Positions 34,291 through 43,065 of a DNA stretch of 64,000 nt are shown piece by piece; the first letter of the stretch is position 1, and every line of letters begins with the position of its first letter. The stretch spans positions 310,001 through 374,000 of the forward strand of contig NZ_FOXS01000005.1 of the NCBI RefSeq assembly GCF_900115775.1. Direction: 5' to 3'. The position numbers were made by a program, and so were the translations under genes. This DNA is from Hymenobacter arizonensis. GTDB taxonomy: Bacteria > Bacteroidota > Bacteroidia > Cytophagales > Hymenobacteraceae. The notes under the pieces were generated by a model, which had not been told where the DNA came from, searched no databases, and saw only the letters and a program-made list of their open reading frames with translations.

Positions 34291-35388
34291 ATGCCTCATC
34301 CCGTTTTAGATTCGCCTAAGTCCAAGCCTGCGGCAAGTGAGCAATTGCCAGCAGCTAAGGCGAGCCGGACCGTGGCGCCAACGAAACCTACGGATGCTTC
34401 TGCGGCTGCAGAAGAGACTGGTGTTTTTCGCCATTTCCATACTACTCATGAGGTATTTGGGCAGACAGTTGCCCTGCGGCAGGTAGTCTTTGGTCTGATT
34501 TTAATTTACTGCCTCACGCCTTGGGCTTCGCCACCAATTGCGCTGGCGCTTGGGCTGGTACTGGCTCAAACTGTGGGCAACCCTTTCGGCACTTTTACCA
34601 AAAAATTGACGCCTAAGCTGCTTCAGTATTCGGTGGTGGGGCTAGGCTTTGGCATGAATGCGCACGCGGCCGTGCAGGCCGGCCGGGAGGGGATAATGTT
34701 TACCATCGCTTCCATTCTGGGCACCTTGGTGCTAGGATATTTCGCGGGGCGCTGGCTGGGGCTTGGCCGCCATGTTACCCATCTGATATCGTGCGGCACC
34801 GCCATTTGTGGGGGCAGCGCCATTGCGGCCGTGGGGCCGGTACTGCGGGCCAAAGACGAAGAGATGTCGGTGGCGCTGGGCACGGTATTCGTACTCAATG
34901 CTGTGGCTCTGTTTGCGTTTCCCGTGCTGGGCCACGCCCTGGCCATGACGCAGAACCAGTTTGGCTTGTGGTGCGCCATTGCCATTCACGATACTTCCTC
35001 GGTGGTGGGGGCCGCCACGGCTTACGGCGACCAGGCCCTGCAGGTGGCCACAACCGTGAAGCTGGCCCGTGCCCTCTGGATTATCCCGGTATCCATTGGC
35101 ACGGCCTCGATTTTCAAGCAGAAGGGCGTGAAAATCAAGATTCCCTATTTCATCTTTGGCTTCATCGCGGCCATGCTTATCAACACCTTTGTGCCTGCAG
35201 CCAAGCCGCTGGGACCGGTGCTGGTGGCTTTGGCCAAAATTGGCCTCACGGTGACGTTGTTCTTTATTGGGGCTGGGTTGTCGGGCACGGTGCTGAAGGC
35301 AGTTGGGGCCCGGCCGTTTTTGCTGGGGGTGCTGCTGTGGGTGGTGATTTCCAGTGCGTCGCTTTATGTGATTTTGCAGGCGGTGTAG
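34291..35388 (+). CDS. yeiH: YeiH/UPF0324 family membrane exporter
   Basis: 365 aa. The first 60 residues are a low-complexity Ala/Pro/Lys tail; ten or so TM helices follow, with the family motifs LLQYSVVGLGFGMNAHAA, HLISCGTAICGGSAIAAVGP and AIHDTSSVVGAA. The family includes proposed sulfonate/sulfate exporters. Regulated probably by the LysR gene upstream. The TAG stop (35386-35388) lies inside the left arm of palindrome D. Confidence 0.87.
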   Translation: MPHPVLDSPKSKPAASEQLPAAKASRTVAPTKPTDASAAAEETGVFRHFHTTHEVFGQTVALRQVVFGLILIYCLTPWASPPIALALGLVLAQTVGNPFGTFTKKLTPKLLQYSVVGLGFGMNAHAAVQAGREGIMFTIASILGTLVLGYFAGRWLGLGRHVTHLISCGTAICGGSAIAAVGPVLRAKDEEMSVALGTVFVLNAVALFAFPVLGHALAMTQNQFGLWCAIAIHDTSSVVGAATAYGDQALQVATTVKLARALWIIPVSIGTASIFKQKGVKIKIPYFIFGFIAAMLINTFVPAAKPLGPVLVALAKIGLTVTLFFIGAGLSGTVLKAVGARPFLLGVLLWVVISSASLYVILQAV

Positions 35389-35475
35389 AGACGCATATTT
35401 GCGTCTCGTCGTTGAACGATGGCTAAAACGACATCCAAACGGCGCGGACGACGAGACGCAATTATGCGTCTCTAC
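35385..35475. repeat. family D palindrome (gtagagacgc type)
   Basis: Arms 35385-35412 and 35448-35475 (28 bases; gtagagacgcatatttgcgt... and its complement) pair with few mismatches, with a 35-base spacer. It contains the yeiH stop codon and may also end its transcript. It also separates the convergent RND-pump gene. Confidence 0.85.
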
Positions 35476-35512
35476 ATCGTTCTAACCTGTTATACTGTGC
35501 CTGATTGGCTTA

Positions 35513-38500
35513 TCAAACCGCTGGCTGAATCGGATTCAAATCCGAAGGTGGGGTGAGGGGCTGGGCATCCAACTCCTGCGGATGCGCGTCGAGGCTTACT
35601 TCGCTTTGGCCGCGCTGGTACTGCGCCAGCGCCTTCTCGCCAACCAGCCAGAACACGACCGGGGTCACGATGATGTCGAGGAAGGTGGAGGAGAGCAGGC
35701 CGCCGAGAATGACGGTGGCCACCGGGTAGAGAATTTCCTTGCCGGGCGCATCCTTGGCCAGCGTGAGGGGCACCAGGGCCAGGGCGGCTACGAGCGCCGT
35801 CATCAGCACGGGCACCAGGCGTTCGAGCGAGCCGCGGATTATCATCTCCTTGCCAAACTTCTCTCCCTCGTGCTGCACGAGGTGGATGTAGTGCGAAATC
35901 ATCATGATGCCATTGCGCGAAGCAATGCCGGTGAGAGTAATGAATCCCACCAGCGAGGCAATGCTGAACGTGCCGCCCGTGAGCAGCACTGCCACCACTG
36001 AGCCGATGAGGGCCAAGGGGATGTTAAGCATAATCTGGCCCACCATGAGCGTGGACTTGAAGTGGGAGTAGAGCACCAGAAAGATGCCGGCCAGGGAAAA
36101 CAGGCTGAGCCAGAGAATCTTTTGAGACGCCGACTGCTGGCTCTCAAACTGCCCGCCGTAGGTGAGGTAGTAGCCGGCCGGCAGTTTCACCTGCTGCTGA
36201 ATGCGCTGCTGCACTTCCTGCACGGTGCTGCCGAGGTCGCGACCAGCTACGTTGAGCGACACCGTGATGCGGCGCTGGGTGTTTTCGTGATTGATGGTGT
36301 TGGGGCCGGGTTCGTAGCTCACGTCGGCCACCTGGCTCACGGGGATGAGGGCGCCGGTGGGCGTTTCGATACGGGTTTGGGCGATGGTGGCCACGTCGTT
36401 GCGCTGGTCTTCGGGCAGCTTCACGATGAGGTCGAACCGCTTTTGGCCGTCGAGCATCTGGGACACTACCTCGCCCTGGAAGAGTGTTTCTAGGGTCTGA
36501 ACTACCTGGCCGCGCTCGAGGCCGTAGGCGCGCAGGGCTGCGTCGCGCGGTCGCACCAGCAGCTGCGGAATCTGAACTTGCTTTTCCACCTGCAGGTCGA
36601 CGACGCCGGAGACCGTGCCAGCCGCATCGCGGATTTCGTTGGCGTAGCGACGCAGTTCCAGCAGGTCGTTGCCGAAAACCTTGATGGCGACCTGGGCACG
36701 CACGCCGCTCAGGAGGTGGTCGAGGCGGTGGGAGATGGGCTGGCCGATGTTCACGTTCACGCCGGTAATCAGCGCCAGGCGCTGGCGCAGGTCGGCTAGG
36801 ATTTCGTCGCGGGTGCGGAGCGGGATGCCGGCTTTTTTCAGCTCTTCCTCGCTTTTCAGGGCGATTTCAATTTCGGAGTTGTTCACTGATTCGGCGTGCT
36901 CGTCGAGTTCGGCACGGCCTGTGCGGCGGGCGGTGTAGGCCACTTCCGGGAGCTGCAGAATCTGCTGCTCGCCCAGGGTGCCGAGCTTGTTGGATTCGGC
37001 GAGCGAGGTGCCGGCTGGGGCCGAGAAGTTGACGGTGAGAGAGCCCTCGTTGAAGGGCGGCAGAAACTCAGTGCCGAAGAAGGGCACCATGGCTACAGCC
37101 AGCACAAACAACAGGCTGGTGGCTGCCAGGATAAGCTTCGGGCGGCCCAGGCCCCAGTTCAGCAGGCGGGTGTCTTTGCGCTTGAGCCAGCGGATGAGCC
37201 GGCCTTCCTGCTCGGCTTCGCGAATCTGCTTCATTCGGGGGAGCAGGTAGTAGCACAGCACCGGCGTGACGGTGAGCGACACAAACAGCGAGGCCACGAT
37301 GCTCGTGATGTAGGCAATGCCCAGCGGCGCGAAAATGCGACCCTCCATGCCTTCCAGCGCAAACAGCGGCAGGAATACCAGCACCACGATGATGGTGGCG
37401 TAGACTATGGAGTTGCGCACTTCGGAGGAAGCGGCGTAAACAACTTGCAGGGCCGGCTTGGGCTGGGGCAACAGCTGGTTTTCGCGCAGGCGGCGGAATA
37501 CGTTTTCCACGTCCACAATGGCATCGTCGACCAGCTCGCCGATGGCAATGGCCAGGCCGCCGAGGGTCATGGTGTTGATGCTGATGCCGGCGAAGCGAAA
37601 CACCAGCGCCGTGACGAGCAGCGATAACGGGATTGCTACCAGGGAAATGAACGTGGTGCGCACGTTCAGCAAGAAAGCGAACAGAACGATGACGACCAGA
37701 ATGGCGCCGTCGCGCAGGGCTTCCTCCACGTTGGTAATCGAGGACTCAATGAAATCGGCCTGCTTGAAGAGGCGGGTGTTCACCTGCACGTCGGGTGGGA
37801 GCGAGGGCTTGAGCTCGGCCAGGGCTTTTTCCACGGCTTCGGTAAGGCCCACGGTCGTGGTGCCGGGCTGCTTTTCAATGCTGAGGATGACAGCCGGCTT
37901 GCCATTCACGCTGCCATCGCCGCGCTTGAAACGAGCGCCGAATTCCACGTTGGCCACTTGCTTTACGGTGATGGGCGAGTTCTCGCGGTAGCCAACAATG
38001 ATGTTTTCAATGTCCTCGACCGAGCGCAGGCGGCCAAGGTTGCGGATGAGGACCTCGGAGCCGTTGAGGTCGAAGAAATTGCCGGTGGTGTTGAGGTTGG
38101 AGCGGCGTAGGGCGTCTTCTGCCTGGCTGATAGTCAGGCCCACGGCGTTGAGGCGAGGCATGTCGAGCAGCACTTGATACTGCAGGTTGTCGCCGCCGAT
38201 GGGGATGACCTGCGCCACGCCGGGGATGCTGAGGAGGCGCTGGCGAACGGTGTAGTTGGCGAGGGTGCGCAGGTCGGCGGCAGAGGTCTTTTCACCCGAC
38301 AAGCCTACCAGCATAATCTGCCCCATCACCGAGGAAATAGGCCCCAGCACCGGCGTGATGCCGGTAGGCAACTGGCCATTCACAGTTTGCAGCTTCTCGG
38401 TTACAATCTGGCGGGCGGTGAAAATGTCGGTACCGTAATCGAATTCCACGAAGACCATGCCCAGGCCGATGGCAGAATTGGAGCGCACGGCCGAGACTCC

Positions 38501-38731
38501 CGTAGCGCCGTTGAGCGCCGTTTCGACGGGCAGCGTCACCAGGGCTTCCACTTCCTCCGGGGCCATACCGGCCGATTCCAGAAACACCGTCACGCGGGGC
38601 CGGTCGAGGTCGGGCAGCACGTCGACGGGGAGCTGACGGGCGGTGTAGGTGCCGGCAATGAGCAGCGCCAGCGAAAACGCCAGCATCAGCAGGCGGTTTT
38701 GCAGGGCAAAGCGGATGATTTTATCGAGCAT
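35513..38731 (-). CDS. heavy-metal RND efflux pump, inner-membrane subunit (CusA/CzcA-type)
   Basis: 1072 aa. Typical RND architecture: TM1 after MLDKIIRFALQNRLLML, a periplasmic porter domain (VFLESAGMAPEEVEALVTLP), the TM4 motif IAIGELVDDAIVDVENVFRR which is the HME-class signature with the acidic proton-relay residues, and a second half with FGTEFLPPFNEGSL and ISHYIHLVQHEGE. It exports Cu/Ag or Co/Zn/Cd type cations from the periplasm or cytosol with the adaptor and TolC-like channel downstream in gene order on the same strand. The His/Met-rich neighbours favour copper. Confidence 0.9.
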   Translation of the reverse strand: MLDKIIRFALQNRLLMLAFSLALLIAGTYTARQLPVDVLPDLDRPRVTVFLESAGMAPEEVEALVTLPVETALNGATGVSAVRSNSAIGLGMVFVEFDYGTDIFTARQIVTEKLQTVNGQLPTGITPVLGPISSVMGQIMLVGLSGEKTSAADLRTLANYTVRQRLLSIPGVAQVIPIGGDNLQYQVLLDMPRLNAVGLTISQAEDALRRSNLNTTGNFFDLNGSEVLIRNLGRLRSVEDIENIIVGYRENSPITVKQVANVEFGARFKRGDGSVNGKPAVILSIEKQPGTTTVGLTEAVEKALAELKPSLPPDVQVNTRLFKQADFIESSITNVEEALRDGAILVVIVLFAFLLNVRTTFISLVAIPLSLLVTALVFRFAGISINTMTLGGLAIAIGELVDDAIVDVENVFRRLRENQLLPQPKPALQVVYAASSEVRNSIVYATIIVVLVFLPLFALEGMEGRIFAPLGIAYITSIVASLFVSLTVTPVLCYYLLPRMKQIREAEQEGRLIRWLKRKDTRLLNWGLGRPKLILAATSLLFVLAVAMVPFFGTEFLPPFNEGSLTVNFSAPAGTSLAESNKLGTLGEQQILQLPEVAYTARRTGRAELDEHAESVNNSEIEIALKSEEELKKAGIPLRTRDEILADLRQRLALITGVNVNIGQPISHRLDHLLSGVRAQVAIKVFGNDLLELRRYANEIRDAAGTVSGVVDLQVEKQVQIPQLLVRPRDAALRAYGLERGQVVQTLETLFQGEVVSQMLDGQKRFDLIVKLPEDQRNDVATIAQTRIETPTGALIPVSQVADVSYEPGPNTINHENTQRRITVSLNVAGRDLGSTVQEVQQRIQQQVKLPAGYYLTYGGQFESQQSASQKILWLSLFSLAGIFLVLYSHFKSTLMVGQIMLNIPLALIGSVVAVLLTGGTFSIASLVGFITLTGIASRNGIMMISHYIHLVQHEGEKFGKEMIIRGSLERLVPVLMTALVAALALVPLTLAKDAPGKEILYPVATVILGGLLSSTFLDIIVTPVVFWLVGEKALAQYQRGQSEVSLDAHPQELDAQPLTPPSDLNPIQPAV

Positions 38732-38750
38732 GGACGCGAAATTTGAACAT

Positions 38751-38930
38751 CACTCCCCTCCTTGGATAAGGAGGGGATGCTGGCGCGACGCGCCGGCTGG
38801 GGTGGTTGGATTCGTTGAACGATGGATGGACGACTCGCGTGATTGTCGTTCGGGTTTCGTTCAACGAATTCAACCACCCCCGTCCGAGCCTTGCGGCTCG
38901 AACATCCCCTCCTCAGCTGAGGAGGGGAGT
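38751..38930. repeat. family C palindrome, second copy
   Basis: About 180 bases with the same branched plan as 2588-2777: outer ctcccctcctt.../...gaggggagt, inner gtggttggattcgttgaac pairing with gttcaacgaattcaaccac, and sub-hairpins in each arm. It lies between the adaptor and pump genes of one operon. Confidence 0.85.
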
Positions 38931-38938
38931 TTGTTGTT

Positions 38939-40084
38939 TTATTGGTTGAGGTAAATGGATTTGAGCTGGTAGGTGCTCACGGTTACCACCCGGTCGTTTT
39001 CGTTTACCTCGCCTTCGAGCAGCACGGTTTGCTGGCCGGTGGCCGAGCCCGGTTTTACGTAGCGGATTTTGAAGATTTCTGGCTCGGTGTGCACGAAAAC
39101 GACGGGCTTGCCATTCAGGTCGGTGACGGCGGAGGTGGGGACTACCAGCTGCTTGGGGCCGCTGTTGCGGCCCAGCACCTGCACGTTCACGGCCTGGCCG
39201 GCGCGAAAGAGGTCAGCCGCGGTGTTGTCGAGTTCCAGCACGAGCTGGCGGGCCTGGTTCACGGGGTTCACGGTGTTGCTGAACACCACGAGGCGGGCTG
39301 GGGAGCTGCCGGTCTGGCCCTGCAGGCCTTCTACCTGGAAGGTGGCGTCGGGCGTGATATTGGCTAGGTCCTGGGCGAATACCTGGGCTTCGACGCGCAG
39401 CTTGCCGGGGTTCAGCACCCGGAAAAGCTCGTCGCCCTGGCTCACCTGCTGGCCTACGGCGAGGTTGAACACATCGACGGTGCCGCTGATGGGCGAGGTG
39501 ATGCTGACGCGGCGGTTGCCGGCCTGGCCGTTGAGAATGGCGGCGTTTTGGCGGGCCTGGCGTAAGCGCAGCTCGGCGGCAATTACGTCTTTGCGGGCGG
39601 CGATGTCGGCAATGGATTGCAGGCGAGCGTAGTCCTGTTGGGCAGCGCGCAGCTCTGCCTGGGCGTTGGCCCGCTCCGTGGAAAGGCCGATTTGCTGGGT
39701 GGCATCAAGGGTTTGGTCGACCACAGCCAGCACCTGACCGGCGCGCACGGGCTGGCCTACTTTGGCAGTCAGGCTCACGATGCGGCCGGTTTGGGGCACC
39801 ACAACGCGGCCCTCTCCGCCCGCGGCTGAGGTCACGGTACCGTAGAGGGTAGCGCGGCTGTAGGTATCGGAGTAGCCGGCCAGGGCCGTGCGCACGCCGA
39901 ATAGAAACTGGCTTTCCTTGGGCAGGGCCACGGCGTCTATCATGGCCGTGCCGGTGCTGGCCTTGGCGGCGTCGCCGTGGTCTTCGCCGTCGTGCGCCCA
40001 GAGGGCTGCGGGCGGGGGCAGCAGCACGGTTAGCGTGAGGCCCAGCGCGGCGGTAGCAGCGAGAAATTTATGCGTGCTTTTCAT
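38939..40084 (-). CDS. RND efflux periplasmic adaptor (CusB/CzcB-type)
   Basis: 381 aa from ATG 40084. Signal segment (FLAATAALGLTLTVLLPP), then mature N-terminus AHDGEDHGDAAKAS, a His/Asp motif likely to bind metal. Membrane-fusion features follow: lipoyl half-motifs around GRIVSLTAKVGQPVRAGQ and ITSPISGTVDVFNLAVGQQV, with a helical hairpin between (ERANAQAELRAAQQDYARLQ). It joins pump and outer channel. The start overlaps the preceding gene by 17 bases. Confidence 0.9.
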   Translation of the reverse strand: MKSTHKFLAATAALGLTLTVLLPPPAALWAHDGEDHGDAAKASTGTAMIDAVALPKESQFLFGVRTALAGYSDTYSRATLYGTVTSAAGGEGRVVVPQTGRIVSLTAKVGQPVRAGQVLAVVDQTLDATQQIGLSTERANAQAELRAAQQDYARLQSIADIAARKDVIAAELRLRQARQNAAILNGQAGNRRVSITSPISGTVDVFNLAVGQQVSQGDELFRVLNPGKLRVEAQVFAQDLANITPDATFQVEGLQGQTGSSPARLVVFSNTVNPVNQARQLVLELDNTAADLFRAGQAVNVQVLGRNSGPKQLVVPTSAVTDLNGKPVVFVHTEPEIFKIRYVKPGSATGQQTVLLEGEVNENDRVVTVSTYQLKSIYLNQ

Positions 40085-40673
40085 AAACAGCGGGCGTTGG
40101 GTTAGCAATTGGAGCAGGGCGCCGTCGGCGCATGAGCACGGCTGTGAGGGCGATGCCCAGCACGAAGGCCCCGACTAGCAACAGAACATTTTTCCAAGAA
40201 GAGAAAAGAGAAGGCGCCGCTTCAGTTACAGCGGCTACCGGCAGTTTCTTGCCTACTTCGATGCCGGCTAGCAGCATCAGGTCAGCCTGGTCGCCGGCCA
40301 CTACGTTCACGGCCAGGCTGTATTTCTTGTTCTCTGGGAAGGTCCCCTCTACCAAGTAAATACCGGGCGCCTTTTCGCTTACTGCAAACTTCAGGCTGGC
40401 GGCCTCCGGGCAGCTCACGGTGAGCTTGGCGCCCTTGATGGGGGCATTGGTGGCGTAGTCGGAAATAAAGAGGCGCAGGTCGGCGTCCTGGCCTTTTTCG
40501 AGGGGCTCGAAGCGGAGCAGTAGCTCAAATTTTTCGGAGAGCGCCGCCACCGAAAACGAGGTGGCTACGCCGCCGGCCGAGGCTTTGGCTTCGCCGCCGT
40601 GGTCTTCGCCATCGTGGGCGCGGGCGCCGGTGGCCAGCAGCAGCGCCAGGAGCAGCAGGAGAATATTTTTCAT
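40068..40673 (-). CDS. exported metal-locus protein with HDGEDHG motif and C-terminal TM
   Basis: 201 aa. Signal peptide (MKNILLLLLALLLATGARA), then HDGEDHGGEAKASAG, the same motif as the adaptor's mature N-terminus. A beta-rich domain (about 30-140; FELLLRFEPLEKGQDADLRL, YATNAPIKGAKL) resembles FixH/YtkA-like Ig domains. One TM (VLLLVGAFVLGIALTAVLM) and a basic tail follow. Probably a periplasmic metal-binding accessory. It overlaps both neighbours (one base at 40673; 17 at the other end), so the operon is tight. Confidence 0.75.
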   Translation of the reverse strand: MKNILLLLLALLLATGARAHDGEDHGGEAKASAGGVATSFSVAALSEKFELLLRFEPLEKGQDADLRLFISDYATNAPIKGAKLTVSCPEAASLKFAVSEKAPGIYLVEGTFPENKKYSLAVNVVAGDQADLMLLAGIEVGKKLPVAAVTEAAPSLFSSWKNVLLLVGAFVLGIALTAVLMRRRRPAPIANPTPAVYEKHA

Positions 40674-41893
40674 TATTGTCCCCGCAGGTAGTTAAGTTCA
40701 ACAATGGCCTGACGGTAGTCGCGGATGGTGGTCAGGTAAGTGTTTTGGATGGTAAAGGCCTGGTTCAGGCTTTGAATCAAGGCCAGGTAGCTTATTTCGC
40801 CGGCCCGAAACAGGCGCTGCGACTGGCTGATAATGGCAGTGGACTGCGGCAGGCCGGTTTGTTCGTAGTACGTAAGCGAGGTGGCGAACTTCCGGGTGTC
40901 GGCCAGCGCCTGCTGGTATTGGGTGCCCAGCTCCAGCTGTTGCACCTGGGCCTGGGCCTGGGCCGCCCCCGCCCGGGCCGTGGCGGCTTGTAGCTGCGAG
41001 CGGTAGGTCCAGAAGTACAGCGGCACCGATACCCCAAACTGCAGCCGGTAGCGGTAGGGCGAATCGGCCTCCCCCTGGTTCTGGTAGCCCAGCGTGAGGG
41101 CCGGCGTGCGCCGCGCCCGAACCAGGCTGATGCCCGACTGGCTGAGTGTTACGTTCTGAGCGTAGTAAGCCAGCGTGGGGCTGCCGGCCACTGCGGCACT
41201 GTCCAGGATAGGCAGGCTGCCGAGCAGCTCGGTGCCCGTTTGCGCCAGCTCGATGCCGGTCTGGCGCAGGTCGGTGCCGGTGGTGAGGTCGGCATTGGGG
41301 CGGCCCAGCAGCAAGCCGAGCCGGCGCTGGGCCGAGCGGCGGTCGACGGTGGCTTGGGTTAACTGGTTGTTTACCTGGCGCGCCTCGGCTGCGGTGCTGA
41401 TGCGCTGCAGCGAGGTGACTTCGCCGGCGGCGAAAAGGCGCTCGGTGGTTGCTTGCAGCACCCGGAACAGGCTATCCTGGTACGTGAGCTGCCGGACTTG
41501 CGCCTCAGCCACTTGCAGATTTAGGTAGGCCAGGCGCACGTCGCGGCGCACGGTGGCGCGGTTCACGTCGAGTCCGCGCTCGGCCAGGGCGATTCCGGCC
41601 TGGGCATTGCGGGCCTGCTGGCGGTACACGGTGGGAAAGTCGATGGTTTGCACTACGCCGGGCGCCCACCGGTTGCCGTTGGGGGCGGAGAACAGGAAGT
41701 CGGGATTGGTAGGGGAGAAGCTGCCACGTTTTAGGGCGCGCTGTTCTTCGATTTCCTGGGCAGACTGGCGCAGGCGGGGATGCTGGCGCAGGGCCTGCGT
41801 CTCGGCGCTGTCGAGGCGGATGATGGTTGGCTGCTGGGCGGCGGCGGGGAAAGTTAATAAGAATAACAAGGCTGCCCAGACGTTGCGCCTCAC
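40673..41893 (-). CDS. TolC-family outer-membrane channel (CusC-type)
   Basis: Outer-membrane efflux protein of about 406 aa with two TolC-type repeats rich in long helices (ALRQHPRLRQSAQEIEEQRA; AAEARQVNNQLTQATVDRRS; QVQQLELGTQYQQALADT). The start is uncertain: GTG 41893 gives MRRNVWAALLFLLTFPAAAQ, a normal signal peptide, but lies in a family B repeat; the ATG at 41995 would add a 34-residue leader encoded by the repeat. I prefer 41893. It completes the tripartite exporter. Confidence 0.85.
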   Translation of the reverse strand: MRRNVWAALLFLLTFPAAAQQPTIIRLDSAETQALRQHPRLRQSAQEIEEQRALKRGSFSPTNPDFLFSAPNGNRWAPGVVQTIDFPTVYRQQARNAQAGIALAERGLDVNRATVRRDVRLAYLNLQVAEAQVRQLTYQDSLFRVLQATTERLFAAGEVTSLQRISTAAEARQVNNQLTQATVDRRSAQRRLGLLLGRPNADLTTGTDLRQTGIELAQTGTELLGSLPILDSAAVAGSPTLAYYAQNVTLSQSGISLVRARRTPALTLGYQNQGEADSPYRYRLQFGVSVPLYFWTYRSQLQAATARAGAAQAQAQVQQLELGTQYQQALADTRKFATSLTYYEQTGLPQSTAIISQSQRLFRAGEISYLALIQSLNQAFTIQNTYLTTIRDYRQAIVELNYLRGQ

Positions 41894-42103
41894 CCCCCGG
41901 CCCCTGCCGGGCACGGCCCCTCTCCTACAGAGAGGGGGAGCCTGACGATTACAAGAAATTCGAACATGCCACTTGGCTTGTTTATTCGCAGTCATTGACT
42001 TGAGTTTTTATTGACAGGACGCGCCGAAGTCATTTTATCGACTCTGATTCGTCAGGCTCCCCTCTCCTGCGGAGAGGGGCCGGGGGTGAGGCGCAACGTC
42101 TGG
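41876..42103. repeat. family B composite palindrome overlapping the tolC-like start
   Basis: Left arm 41876-41944 (ccagacgttgcgcctcaccc...gggggagcc) and right arm 42056-42103 (ggctcccctct...gtgaggcgcaacgtctgg) pair, but the left arm carries an inserted block (gccgggcacggcccct). The spacer is AT-rich. The left arm codes for the first residues of the TolC-like protein. Confidence 0.82.
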
Positions 42104-42112
42104 CCGGTCAGG

Positions 42113-42916
42113 CTACGCCTTCTTTTCCAAATTCATCCCGCACACCGGGCACTTGCCGGGCTTGTCGCTCTTGCTGCCTTCGCAGTTCATGGGGCACTCG
42201 TACACAGCGGCACTGGCATCGGTCTTGCCGCCATTTTTAGCCTGCCAGGCCTGAAACTGCTGGATTTCCTTTTGCTGCGCGGCTATCATCTGCTGGGCCA
42301 TTTCCTTGAGCTTGGGGTCGCGGCCGTGGGCAATTTGTGCTTTGGCCATCTCGACGGCGCTCTGGTGATGGGGTATCATCAGCATGGCGAAGTCCTGGTC
42401 GGTGTTGCCGGTGGGCTTGGGCATATCCTTCATCATGACGTCCATGGAGCTCTTCATCTTGCTGGTGAAGGGGTCGTTGGCGTCGGTGGGCTTGTAGTTG
42501 CTGGGGGCGCCGTCGAGGCGGGTGGCAAAGGTTTCCAGCGTGGCGATTTCCTTCTTTTGGTCGGCGATGATTTTCTCGGCCATGGCGCGCAGGGTGGCGT
42601 CTTTGCCTTCCTTCAGCTGCAGCTCCGACATGTCTACCGCGCCCTGGTGGTGAGCCATCATGAGGTGGGCGAAGTCGTGGTCGGTATTGCCGATTGTTTT
42701 TTCGGCCTGCATCTTGTCCATGCTGGCGTGCATAATGCCCATCATGCCCGTGGCGTCGTGGTCGTGGTTCATGGTTCCATGGTCCATGCCGTCCATGTCG
42801 CCGTGTTCGGACATGGTTTCAGAGGTAGCGGTACTGGCCGAGTCATTGCTGCCGCAGCTGCTTAGCAGCAGGGTGGCGGAGGTGAGGAAGGCGAGGGAAA
42901 GAGAAGTGATTTTCAT
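42113..42916 (-). CDS. lipoprotein with two DUF305 domains and a heavy-metal-binding domain
   Basis: 267 aa. Lipobox LLLSSCGSN near the N-terminus, then a Met/His-rich stretch (HGDMDGMDHGTMNHDHD), two DUF305 repeats (FAHLMMAHHQGAVDMSELQL and FAMLMIPHHQSAVEMAKAQI; HH motifs in each), and a C-terminal YECPMNCEG...CPVCGMNL unit of the HMBD (YHS-like) type. All three parts can hold Cu or similar metals in the periplasm. Start at 42916 gives the lipoprotein signal. Confidence 0.88.
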   Translation of the reverse strand: MKITSLSLAFLTSATLLLSSCGSNDSASTATSETMSEHGDMDGMDHGTMNHDHDATGMMGIMHASMDKMQAEKTIGNTDHDFAHLMMAHHQGAVDMSELQLKEGKDATLRAMAEKIIADQKKEIATLETFATRLDGAPSNYKPTDANDPFTSKMKSSMDVMMKDMPKPTGNTDQDFAMLMIPHHQSAVEMAKAQIAHGRDPKLKEMAQQMIAAQQKEIQQFQAWQAKNGGKTDASAAVYECPMNCEGSKSDKPGKCPVCGMNLEKKA

Positions 42917-42990
42917 GGTGTTGAATTGATGAGTTAAGTTGAGTAAAAAAGGGCTTAGCGCAGTTTCTAGGTCCGTGTACCCGGATAGTA

Positions 42991-43042
42991 GCATAAGCTT
43001 TAGCTTGTGCGTTGCCCGTAACGCACAAGCTAAAGCTTATGC
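42991..43042. repeat. family E palindrome (gcataagctttagcttgtgc type)
   Basis: Perfect 23-bp arms 42991-43013 and 43020-43042 with a 6-base loop. AT-richer than families A-C and close to a terminator in form, but without a T-run. It lies between two lipoprotein genes of the metal locus. Confidence 0.85.
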
Positions 43043-43065
43043 CACTGACCATTCCGGAAACTGCT

